Source of the DNA: Anaeramoeba flamelloides
Lineage: Eukaryota > Metamonada > Anaeramoebidae
Length of the DNA stretch: 64,000 nucleotides
Assembly (NCBI GenBank): GCA_027625915.1
Contig: JANTQA010000008.1
Location: 11,657,001-11,721,000 of the forward strand
Direction of reading: 5' to 3'
The position numbers and the translations under genes are program-made. The notes under the pieces are model-generated. The model was not told the DNA's origin. It did no database searches and saw only the letters and a program-made list of their open reading frames with translations. Shown here one piece after another: positions 36,297 to 45,567 of the stretch (position 1 is the first letter of the stretch; each line of letters opens with the position of its first letter).

Positions 36297-36567
36297 TTCT
36301 TTATATTTTAGTGGTAGTACGTTTAGGTATAATTTTGTATGACGCGAGTTCGAATCAAGTTAAGAAAGAAAAATTTTTGAAAAATGATTGGTCCCTCTCC
36401 TCTGAATTCTGCCCTCGGATGAACTATTTGGAGCAAACCATTTCGAAAATTGATTTTTTAGTTGGCCTCTAAACGCAAATCAGACCTCAGACCGAAGGAG
36501 GACCTCACGGTTGATTTGTAGTTAAGCCAATCCAAAATCAATTCAAAAATTTTTTTTTTTTTTTTTT
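36297..36567 (+). mobile_element. tRNA-derived SINE-like insert in the transposase intron
   Basis: A GC-richer island in a very AT-rich intron. Its first 70 bases resemble a tRNA: outer pairing TTCTT (36297-36301) with AAGAA (36362-36366), an A-box-like TTTTAGTGGTAGTACG (36306-36321), and a B box GAGTTCGAATC (36346-36356) at tRNA spacing. The inner stems no longer pair well, so it is not a functional tRNA. An unrelated body of about 170 bp follows, with an internal inverted pair (GAAAATTGATTTT / AAAATCAATTC), ending in a long T run (36551-36567). A polymerase III head, unrelated body and homopolymer tail are SINE architecture. There is no second copy in the window, and no clear target duplication was found. 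Confidence 0.5.
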
Positions 36568-36831
36568 CTTTTTCTCAAACTTTTTTTTTGTTTTATGTTA
36601 TTTAATTTTTGTTTTTTCTTTTCTTATTTATCTCATCTTTTTCTTTCTTTTAATGAAAAAAAATCAAAAAAAAAAATTAAAAAAAAATAAATAAATAATA
36701 AAATCAAAAAAACCTTACGATTCTCTTTATTATGATGAATTATGTCTTCCAATCCACGTGAATTAATGAAATTATTTGAAGTGTTTATTTCTCCTTCTTC
36801 TATAAATTCTGTTTCTCCCCCATCTTCATTT

Positions 36832-36872
36832 TCTTTTTCTTTTTCTTTTTCTTTTTCTTTTTCTTTTTCTTT
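36832..36872 (-). repeat. TTTTTC microsatellite in transposase exon 1
   Basis: A tandem hexamer that encodes a Lys-Glu repeat after the C2H2 finger. It also makes antisense frames look open. Confidence 0.85.
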
Positions 36873-37040
36873 TTTGTCGATTTGTTCTTGTATATATTCT
36901 ACTCTATTTCTTTTTCTTTTCTCTTTTCTTACAGTTTTGTAAAAATTTACATGATAACAAGAAATGTGTTTATCAAGTGAATTTTTTGTACGGAATAATT
37001 TCCCACACTGTAAACAATTATAGTGTATATGAAACATCAA

Positions 37041-37148
37041 CTAATGTTGGTGAAATAATAAAAAAATGATTTGAAGTTTCATTTTTTTATCTTTTTTTAT
37101 TTTTATTTATTTATTTATTCTTTTTTTTTTTTTTTTTTTTTTATTAAT
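37041..37148. promoter_or_regulatory. Putative bidirectional promoter of the transposon
   Basis: 108 bp, mostly T-rich, between the divergent starts of the transposase (37040, minus) and the accessory gene (37149, plus). The promoter role is inferred only from the gene arrangement. Confidence 0.4.
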
Positions 37149-38437
37149 ATGATTACAAATAAAGAAAAGTACATTCCAATCATTAAAATTACAAAGAACT
37201 TAATGGAAGCAATTTTTAAAAAATTCGATGTTTCTTATGATGGTAAGTTTCATGAACGCAGAAGAAAAATCCAAGAATTATGTAACCAACCCAAATGGAA
37301 CCAAGTGTATGATGAACTAGTTAATGAAGGATTGTGGGACCCAAGCTATGTTCAAAGAAGAAGAAAAAATGGTTTTTTTTTTTTTTTTCCCTTTTCTTTT
37401 TCTAATAGTAAAAAATTTTTTTTTTATTTTAAATTCTTTTTTTTTTTTTACATTAAAAGAAAAAAAAAATAATAATGAATCATCAACCACAGAATGGATT
37501 CCCTTTTCGAACGGAGAACATATATTTGAAGAAAATTATATAAAAAGTAAATTTTAATTTTTTTTTCTTTTTCTTTTATTTTTTTTTTCTTTTTTTTTAA
37601 TATTCTTTTTAATATTAATATTAGATTCACAGCTAAAAAGAAAACGAATCCCTGAAAAAAACAAATTCAAATCAATTCTCAAAAAATAAAAAGAAATCGG
37701 AATTAGAAAATGAAAAAGAGAAGGAGAATTTAAAAGAGAAGGAAATTGAAATTGAAATTGAAATTGAAAAAGAGCCCGAAAAAGTGAAGAAAATAAAAAA
37801 CAAAAATTCTGAAATAAAAAACGAAGAATCACGTATGCTAATTTTTTCTTTTTTCTTCTTCTTTTTTTTTCTTTTTTTGATTTTCTTTTTTTGCAAATTA
37901 TTTCTCACTCTATTTCGATTTTACTATTAACTTGAAGATATAATTGTTAATTTAATAAAAAATATTATCAAGAAAATTGACCATTTAGAAGAAAATCAAA
38001 CAAACATGATGAAATTAGTAGAGTCTCAAATGAAAACAAACGAACAAACAAAGACTAATCTGAAGAAAACAACAATAGATTTTATTTTTGAAGAAAACCT
38101 CAAATTAGCAGCATATCGTAGTACAACAAGGATGATAGTTAGCAAAATTTTAATATTAAAGGCAAAAGATAGCTTTAATCAAGTAAGATATCCGGGAAGG
38201 GATGAAGCATCACGAGTTGCGAAAAAATGTAATTCTTTACTTTCTAAACAAAAAAGCACTTTAATGAATTTTATATTTCAAAAAAAAATTAATAATTTTG
38301 GACCTGAAAATTCTGAACAACGAAAAAAATTTATTACAAACTTAGAAGAAAAGAAAATTTATCAACCCATTTTCAATATTATGACTAAAAAAAATCGAGA
38401 TATTTTGATTAATAAATGGATTTCTGATTATTTTTAA
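37149..38437 (+). pseudogene. Divergent accessory gene of the transposon, four exons, one frame break
   Basis: Exons by GT..AG and phase: 37149-37371, 37460-37546, 37625-37832, 37938-38437. The introns are 78-105 bp and almost pure A/T. The product would be about 340 residues: an N-terminal helical domain (LMEAIFKKFDVSYDGKFHERRRKIQELC, then WNQVYDELVNEGLWDPSYV), a charged middle with Glu-Ile repeats, a coiled coil (VNLIKNIIKKIDHLEENQ), and a C-terminal domain with FNQVRYPGRDEASRVAKKCNSLL. I do not recognise these domains. The phases of all junctions agree, but exon 3 contains one frame break in an A-rich stretch near 37690. By analogy with plant CACTA elements it may be a TnpA-like DNA-binding partner of the transposase. 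The analogy is positional, not based on sequence. Confidence 0.55.
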
Positions 38438-38771
38438 ATTATTAGTAAATCAATCTTTTTTTTTTATTATTTTTTTTTTTCACTTTATTTTTTATCTAAT
38501 TACTGATATTTTTCCCATAACTAAAAATTTTTTCAATAAAAATCATTTTTTTAATAATTTTTCATTTATTTTTCTTTAATTTTTCATAAAATTTTCAACC
38601 TTTTTCATTTATTTTTCAATTAACAATTTCCTTTGATTTTCCTGGTAACTTCCATTGACTATTTCAAGGAAATTTCAATAATTTTCATTAAATATTTCAA
38701 TTAAATTTCAATTTTTTTTCAATTTTTTTTCAATAAGATTTCATTAAAAAATAACCAAAAATTCCACAAAA

Positions 38772-38786
38772 ATTTGTTGTCATGTG
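38772..38786 (-). repeat. Right terminal inverted repeat of the transposon
   Basis: ATTTGTTGTCATGTG, inverse of the left end with one mismatch. It is preceded by subterminal AATTTCA and TTTTCA motifs from about 38540. Confidence 0.8.
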
Positions 38787-39213
38787 TTGATCTATTTTTT
38801 TCTTTTTATCAAATTTTTTGATCTTTTTCAACTTTTTAAAACTCCAACCATGTTCTCTCTTCCTTTCTCATTCCCAAAATTTTTGAGTTCTTTTTAAATT
38901 TTTATTTTTTTTTAATCCAAAAACTTTTTTTCTTTATTTTTTCTTCCAATTTTTCTGAATAGGTCTTTAGTTAAACAAACACAACTCTGAGAAAATTAAC
39001 GTATGTACCAACAAAAACATTTGTTTTTTGTTTTTTGAAATAACAAATCCTTTTGGATTATTCTTTTGAATGTTAATTTGGAGAATCTTTTGGAAATAGG
39101 GCATTATTAAAAACAGGTGTTATGCTTCATTCTTGAAGAGACTGTTGTTGTAATTTAGATCTTTTTCTGAAATTACTTCAAAAACAGATTTTTTTGTGAT
39201 GATTTAAGGACAA

Positions 39214-39697
39214 CTGTAGTCAAAATAAAGCGTGCAAAAAAATGTAATTTTTGTTTCCAAATAAAAAGCATGTTTTTTTGTATTAGAAGTCCTATAAATT
39301 AACTGATCAAAGAAACTTATAATAAAACCTATATAAATATGGTTTTGGTTTCTTAAAGTTCTATTATTTAAAATGAAATTCTAAAAATGAAGGATCAAAT
39401 TGGAAAATTTATATCAAAAAAATCGAATAAATTTTAGGTAAAATTTTTTAATTATCAAAAAAGAAACAAAAAAATTCAAAATAATTGAGAATATTAGGGA
39501 AAATTTTCAACTATTTGCATGAATAATTTAAAAATTTACTGAAAAAATCATCGAATTTACTTTCAAAATTGATTTGAATTTAGGTATACTATTTGGTAGT
39601 TGATTGGATGTTGCCTTGGGACAAGAAGAAAAAAAAGCACGGATTATATTTTGAAACACGGATTATAGTCGTTGTGCACACATTATTTTGATCACTG
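39214..39697. mobile_element. Tc1/mariner-type MITE, family 3 copy 1
   Basis: 484 bp ending in CATTATTTTGATCACTG with TA following (39698-39699). The left end CTGTAGTCAAAATAAAG is a diverged inverse. The interior matches 42820-43298 in the opposite orientation and 39870-40290 in the same orientation ('TTTCTTAAAGTTCTATT', 'AGGATCAAATTG'). Confidence 0.75.
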
Positions 39698-39869
39698 TAT
39701 CTAAAATAAAGCCACCATAAGGAATCCATGAGTTATAACATTGTTGAATTATGTTCTTTATCTCTCAAGATCTTAATAAGAACTATTAAATTTCATCTTT
39801 GTTTGGGCATGAACCATTTTCTTGATTGAAAATCACTTTACTCAAAAGAATTTGTGTAGAAAAGATTAG

Positions 39870-40290
39870 TTGAAGTAAAAAAAAAAAGAGTATCCTTTTT
39901 TATCGAAGAGCTAAACAGTAAAAGATCAAAGAAACTGACACTAAACAATAAGAAAATAGGGTACTGGTTTCTTAAAGTTCTATTCATTAAAAAGAAATAA
40001 TTTAAATATAAAGGATCAAATTGTAAAACATTTTCTCAAAAAAAGAGTTAATATTTTGAATAAAATTATTTGTCATCCAAAATATACAAAAAATTTCAAA
40101 AAAATTGAAGAAAATCAAGAAATAATTTCAACAAATTGCATTCATAATTGAGAATTTTACGGAAAAAATCAAGAAATTTACCTTCAAAATCGATTTTGAC
40201 TTAGGTATACTACTTTTGAACTCAACTTGGTTTGTATTATAACGAGAAGAAAAAAGAAGCAAGGATTTTATTTTGAGGCACCACTAGTAT
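39870..40290. mobile_element. Family 3 MITE, partial copy
   Basis: Shares 'GATCAAAGAAACTGAC', 'GGTTTCTTAAAGTTCTATT' and 'CTTAGGTATACTACTTTTG' with copy 1. The terminal sequences are not recognisable, so it is truncated or strongly diverged. Confidence 0.6.
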
Positions 40291-40649
40291 GAAAAACTAA
40301 AAGAGAAAATTTAAAGTTAGAGAGAACTTATTAATTCAATTATCATTCAATCCTTCTTAATAGAGTTTATTCACAATATAACCAAAATTATAGTTCTTAA
40401 AAATCTTAAGGTTTTTGTATTTATTGTTGTTAATAGTACTGCGATTTTTAAAAGTCTCTAGTATAGAAATAAAGGAAATTTTTGGGGAAAAAATTTTAAA
40501 CGCATATGACAATGTATTTTCTTTAAATCCAACTTTAAAATATTTTTTTCAAGAGAAAATAAACAATAGTTTTGAAAATACTCTATCTATCTTTAAAAAA
40601 CTAATTATGGAAAAAAAATAACTGATGATAAATATTTGATGTCTGTAGC

Positions 40650-41225
40650 TTTACTAGGTTTTTTTGAGGTTTTATATTTTATTTGGAAAATCAATAGATT
40701 TTACTCAATTCTTTTAAATTCTGGAAAATCGCGATTAGCTTTTCTTGAGTTTTCTATTTTATTTGGAAAATCAATAGATTTTCATTCGGTTTTTTTTACT
40801 TTTCGAAATAAACCTAAATTTTTTAAAATTTTCTGTTTATTTCTAAAGTAAAAAAAACCTAGAAAACTTCACAAATAAAAGAGAAACCTCAAAAAAAACC
40901 TAATGAAAATCTATTGATTTTCCAAATAAAATATAAAACTCAAGAAAAGCTAATCACAATTTTCCATAATTCATAAGAATAGAGAAAAATCAAAGATTGT
41001 ACTCAATTCTTTTAAATTCTGGAAAAGTTAACTGTGAAGTGCCTTATAGTGACGCGGAGTGCCGTAAAGTGCCTAGATTTTCCAGAATTCAAAAGAATGG
41101 AGAAAAATCTTTGATTTAGCTAATTCTTTTGAATTGTGGAAAAGCTAAAGGCAGTTTTTTTAATTTAAGAAATAAAAGAAAATATTTAAATTTTTGGTTT
41201 ATTTCTTAAATTAAAATAAAAACCT
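40650..41225. repeat. Foldback repeat cluster, 'GTAAAGTGCC' family, copy 3
   Basis: The largest copy of the family. Successive inverted pairs are built on TTTGGAAAATCAATAGATTTT, CTCAATTCTTTTAAATTCTGG and AATTTAAGAAATAAA, around a core GAAGTGCCTTATAGTGACGC then GGAGTGCCGTAAAGTGCCTAG (about 41036-41078). Nearly all of its 575 bp can pair with another part of itself. It is non-coding. Confidence 0.7.
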
Positions 41226-42819
41226 AACAGCAAACAACAGGGATTAAGAACTCCACCGTTTAAGGATGTAAGTACATTTTACCATTTTGAAAAATTTTAA
41301 TTTTATGAACCTTAAAGAAAATTTTTTTTGAGTACCACCAGATATTGAAACTTTGAAACCAAACTATAATTCGATGCTCTATTTATGAAAAGAATCAAAA
41401 TAATTCAGATTCGTTCTTTCATTTTTCTATTTTTTGAAAATATTTTTTTATTAAATTTTTGGTTTGATTCAATTAGTCTTGGATCTTGAAATGTGTTTAT
41501 ACGAATAAGGGAAATTAATCAAACAGTAAACCAACAAAATATACCCGAAAATGTGTATCTTTTGACAAAATATTTTCTTTTAGAAGGCCTAACATGAAAG
41601 ATCACCAATCTAAATAAATTTTTTAAAATCAAGGAAATAAAAAAAAATTGATAAAAGTCTATTTTTGATGATTTTTTTTTCTCTATCTTCTTAATTTATA
41701 TAAAGCTTAACAATTTTAAACCTTGAAATTACAATTCCCATTACAAAATATTTTTATTTTACAAAACCTTTTTTTACAAATTTATTTTTAAAATTCTTTA
41801 ATTCAAATATTGTTATCAAACAAAAATAAAACAAAAATAAAGTTTACTTATTCAAAAATTAAAAAAAGGGGTTGAATTCTTGGAATAAAAAAACAGTTAC
41901 AAAGAATTCAACCCAAAATAAATAAAAAATTTAGGAAAAATTTCAATCAAAATTCAGTATTATGTTGAGTTCTCATTTTAAATTTGAAAATAAATAATGA
42001 AAAAATCAAACGAATTTGTCCAATAAATCTTGATTTCTGAAGAGGAATTAAATAAAATAATTCTATTTTCTGAACCCAATCAAGAATTGGATGAATAAAA
42101 AGTTAAATGGGCAGTTTTTAAAATTCATTTTGGAAATTCTTTAGAAATAAAAATTAATTTATTTCTCAAAAATTTTAAAAACAAAATATTTCCACTAAGA
42201 AATAAAAATAAAAACGATTTAAGAAGAAATAATTAGATCAAATGTTACCGATAAGATCAAAATATAAATGATTTGTATTTATTTTTTTGATCAATCTTTT
42301 CATTTTTTTGAATTCCATTTTTTAATTGGTATGAAAATAGATTCTAATAGGATATATTCCACTTTCATATCTATTTACGTATCAAGATATTCAGTTAAAG
42401 AAATGATTTGGATAATTCACATTCGCATAAATGGTAGCACTCAAAATTTGAAAAATATACTTACTCCCTTAAATCATAAAAAAAAAAAAATTATTCTCCA
42501 TTTTATTCATCTTTTTTTTTTATAAAATTCTTAACGATCGAATCATTAAATTGAGATACTTTAAACCCCACATATTAAAAACCCATTTTGTAATCTCTAG
42601 ATCAAAGAGGGGTTTCATTTAGAATTTGGTTATTTAAAGTTACATTTCTTCAGCTTGGGTTTATAAAACAAAAAACTAGACAGAATCCAACCTTTGTTTT
42701 ACCTGTTATTGATCAAATTAACATAAATTAGCTAAATAAATTAATAAAATATTGGTTTACGTTTACAATTAGTTCATGAAAAAGGAAAAAGTTATTTTTC
42801 AAATCTTGGTTTTACATTA

Positions 42820-43298
42820 TAGTGATCAAAATAATGAGTTCCCAACTACTATAATCTGTATTTCAAAATATAATTCATACTTTTTTCTTCTTATAACAAG
42901 GCAACACACAATTAACTACCCAATATATACCTAAGTTAAAATAAATTTTGAAAGTAAACATCTGGATATTTTCAGAAAAATTTAAAGTATTCATGCGATT
43001 TGTTGAAAATTTTTCATACTATTCTCATTTTTTTTGAAATTATTTGTTATTTTTTGTACTAGGTGTATAATTATTTAAAATTTACTCTATTTTTTGAGAT
43101 AAAATTTTGAATTTGATCCTTCATTTTGAGAATTTCTTTTTAAATAATAGAACTTTAAGAAATATGTGCCATACTTACTTTTGGTTTAGTGTTCGTTTCT
43201 TTGATCATTAATTTATAGGTCTTCTATAATAAAAAAAAAAAGGTTTTTATTTTGAAACAAAGATTATAGTTGTTGGGAATGCATTATTTTGATCACTG
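42820..43298. mobile_element. Tc1/mariner-type MITE, family 3, inverted copy
   Basis: 479 bp with TA on both sides (42818-42819 and 43299-43300). The left end TAGTGATCAAAATAATG and right end CATTATTTTGATCACTG are inverted repeats, continuing as GTTCCCAACTACTATAATCT against AGATTATAGTTGTTGGGAA. This is the best-preserved member of the family and fixes its ends. Confidence 0.85.
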
Positions 43299-44440
43299 TA
43301 AAAATAAAAACACTCTTGATACAACTCAATATGCTTTTATTTTTTTCTTTTTTTCATTCAAAGTTACTTCTCTTGTTTTTTATAAAGATTGTTTTTTTTT
43401 CTTTTGTTTTTGGAAGTGATAATTTTCGCTTTCACAACAACCAAAAACAGAGAGGAAAATCATCTTAAAAAGTCTCTCATTGTTATTCAAATATTTTTAT
43501 CTCCATTTTCTTTTATTTTAAAATTATTTGTAATCGCCATTATCCGAAAAAAAAATATAAGGTAGTGATTAAAATACCTCACCACATTTTTGATTGTTAA
43601 TATTAGTCAAATTGTTCTGTAATTTCTTAAATTTAAAATCAAATCTTTCTTTTAAGAATCAAACTCTGAAAATTATAACTCGCCCCACTTATTAGAATGA
43701 TGATTAATTATATTAAACTTGTTCAAAACACTATTCAATCAATCAAAACAACAAGAATAAAAAATTCATTTTCCAAACTCTAGAAAAAACTCTATAAAAC
43801 TTGATTGTTTTTCAAAATAAGTTGATCTACTTGGGCTATCAAACATATACTTGAGTATTCTAGAGAACCCCGACTTTAATGAACTTTAGGCAGGTTTATT
43901 ACTAGGATCATAATAAAAATTTGGTTATTTATAAAAAGGATTTAATTGAAAATAAAAAAAAGTACAAATCAATTTTACTAATATTCACAATTAAAAATCT
44001 TGTCCGGGATTATTTTCATTTTAGTTATTTTTTCCCTACCTTAATTAAAAACCAAGAAAAATTTAAAAAAAATACGAACAAATTTTGTATTTTGTAAACC
44101 TTCAAAATATATGGGAAAAATTGAATTTTATTTGTCGTATAAATAGAATAGAATATTAAATTTTCCGATTAATTAATATTGCCAGCTTTTATTAAAATAA
44201 TTTATAATAAAGATCTGTAATTTTAGACAAACATATGAATATAAAAATTAAATAGTTTTTACTTTTTAATCATTATATAATAAAATAGGAAACCAAAAAC
44301 ATACACCTAGACAATTCACTGGGTTTATTGACCCCAAAAACCAAAGGAAATTGTTTAAAAATTTAAATTCATTTTTTCCATTTTTTTTTTTTTTTGTTTT
44401 TTTACTCAGCTTACTCTCTTTTTTTTTAATTTAAGCATCG

Positions 44441-45567
44441 ATGTCAATAATAAAAAGATCTTTTGAAGAACGAAAAAGCATTCAAAATCACTACAACGAG
44501 CAGCAAAATGAGTCTGGGTTTAAAGAAGGAAATCAAAAATGTATCGACTGCGATCATTGAATAACTGGATCAAATCTGTTTTGTTGGATCAATATTTGGA
44601 AGACCAAGGGAGTGTGTTGGACTTGTGTTGTGGCAAAGGCGGCGATCTTCAAAAGTACCGTTCTTTAAAAATCGGCTCCTTGGTTGCGGTTGACTTTGCA
44701 GCAAAGTCGATTGAGAACGCTGTGTCAAGGTATAACACAATGAACCCACAATTCAACGCAAAGTTTGGTGTTGGTGATTGCTTTGAACGTGGCTTGTTGA
44801 GCTTTCTTGAGGATGGTGTTTGCTTTGATTTGGTTTCTTGTCAATTTTCGCTTCATTATGCATGCGACACACAAGAAAGATTGGAGTCTCTGTTTGAAAA
44901 TGCGTCGTGCCGATTAAAACGGGGAGGGTACTTCATCGCAACGATCCCAGACGCAGATCTCATTGTCCAAAAGCTGAAAGAAATCGAAGGATGGAAATTT
45001 GGCAACAACAAATACCAAATTGAATTTATGAAAAATGACAAAATCCCAAACGACAAGTCCTTTTTCCCATCATTTGGAACAAAATACAAGTTCAAACTTG
45101 ACGAAGCAGTGTTTGATTTGCCAGAGTCGCTTATACATACCCCCACACTCACCAAAGTCGCAAGGAAATATGGTTTTAAGCCCATTTTAGAAAAAAATTT
45201 CCACGACATCTTCAATAAATTCCGTAAAGTCAAGAAATACCAAGAACTTTTCAAAAGGCTCAAATGCCTAAACCAAAAAGGTGGTGTTGACGATGACGAT
45301 TGGGAAATAATGGGACTGTATTTAGGAGTGGCCTTTAAAAAAATTAAAGCTACATCACATTATAACCCTGAAAAGCTTGTTCGTATCCCAAGATGCTACC
45401 CTTACTCAAAGGAAAGCATTGTCAAAATTGTAAAGAATACAAACAAAAATGAAAACAATGAACAAGCTCTTGAATTACAAAATACAACCCAAATAACAAA
45501 TGAAAAACAAGAGATACAAAAGATTGAAAATACACAGCAGAAACAAGAAATTGAAAAAGAAAATTAA
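44441..45567 (+). CDS. mRNA cap guanine-N7 methyltransferase, with a frame break near the N-terminus
   Basis: A nuclear enzyme that methylates the guanine cap of mRNA using S-adenosylmethionine (RNMT/Abd1 family). From 44539 the frame is open for 342 residues: LRSLNNWIKSVLL, the SAM-binding motif VLDLCCGKGGD (residues 26-36), then FDLVSCQFSLHYACD, LKRGGYFIATIPDAD, a central insert, and YLGVAFKK. A polar tail follows. Upstream, ATG 44441 opens another frame encoding RSFEERKSIQNHYNEQQNESG, which matches the family's N-terminal HYN segment. The two frames meet near 44522-44526: re-reading one A there would give RRKSKMYRLR, the expected R-x-x-S-x-I/M spacing. No credible intron fits, since the GT..AG options are only 8 or 17 bases. 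The start is therefore 44441 if the break is an assembly indel or recoding, or 44539 if not. The catalytic part is intact. Confidence 0.88.

Larger units (their letters stand above)
33934..37040 (-). pseudogene. TNP2/KDZ (Plavaka-like) transposase with N-terminal C2H2 finger, decayed
   Basis: Exon 1 (37040-36719) encodes a classic C2H2 finger, CLQCGKLF then HISCYH, and a Lys/Glu repeat. The intron 36718-36098 (GTAAGG donor, TTAG acceptor) splices in phase to QLLTQNNIKNEQPLPNF. Downstream come LESKISSAQAEKILHFIEKF with LPKTMRTL, ITWINMVVHSDIIKHL, and the family's YYDDF then SLGGLYM core near 35560-35500. A Cys-containing block CFVGD then GALNSCSFCK (about 35330-35240) and a C-terminal WGMNTLFFALEKYHQW segment (34557 to 33934) follow. 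This is the usual domain order of CACTA/Plavaka transposases. The reading is interrupted at least four times: a frame change in an A8 run near 35826, and stops near 35630, 34945 and 34563. Some of these could be unrecognised introns. Confidence 0.8.
33496..38786. mobile_element. CACTA/Plavaka-type DNA transposon, about 5.3 kb
   Basis: Both ends carry the same inverted sequence: CACATGACTACAAAT at 33496-33510, and ATTTGTTGTCATGTG (inverse CACATGACAACAAAT) at 38772-38786. TT on both outer sides (33494-33495 and 38787-38788) is a plausible 2-bp target duplication. Inside each end lie many AATTTCAT-like subterminal repeats, a hallmark of CACTA-group elements. The body holds a TNP2/KDZ-type transposase on the minus strand (37040 to 33934) and a divergent multi-exon gene on the plus strand (37149 to 38437). 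It is a structurally complete element whose genes now carry several frame breaks, so it is probably inactive unless helped in trans. Confidence 0.85.
38787..44440. other. Intergenic region with a MITE and foldback cluster
   Basis: 5.7 kb without a supportable gene. Contents seen: TIR family 3 elements at 39214-39697 and 39870-40290, an inverted copy at 42820-43298, and the largest foldback cluster at 40650-41225. Short ORFs here (40415-40621, 42268-42525) lack domain features. Confidence 0.6.

Noticed and set aside
36297-36366. Functional tRNA gene
   Set aside because: The A and B boxes are recognisable, but the D and anticodon stems do not pair, so it is only tRNA-derived.
44512-44528. 17-base GT..AG intron that would restore the cap methyltransferase frame
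   Set aside because: It is far shorter than any other intron seen here and would remove the Arg residues expected by the family. An indel is more likely.
44856-45263. 135-codon minus-strand ORF
   Set aside because: It is antisense to the cap methyltransferase.
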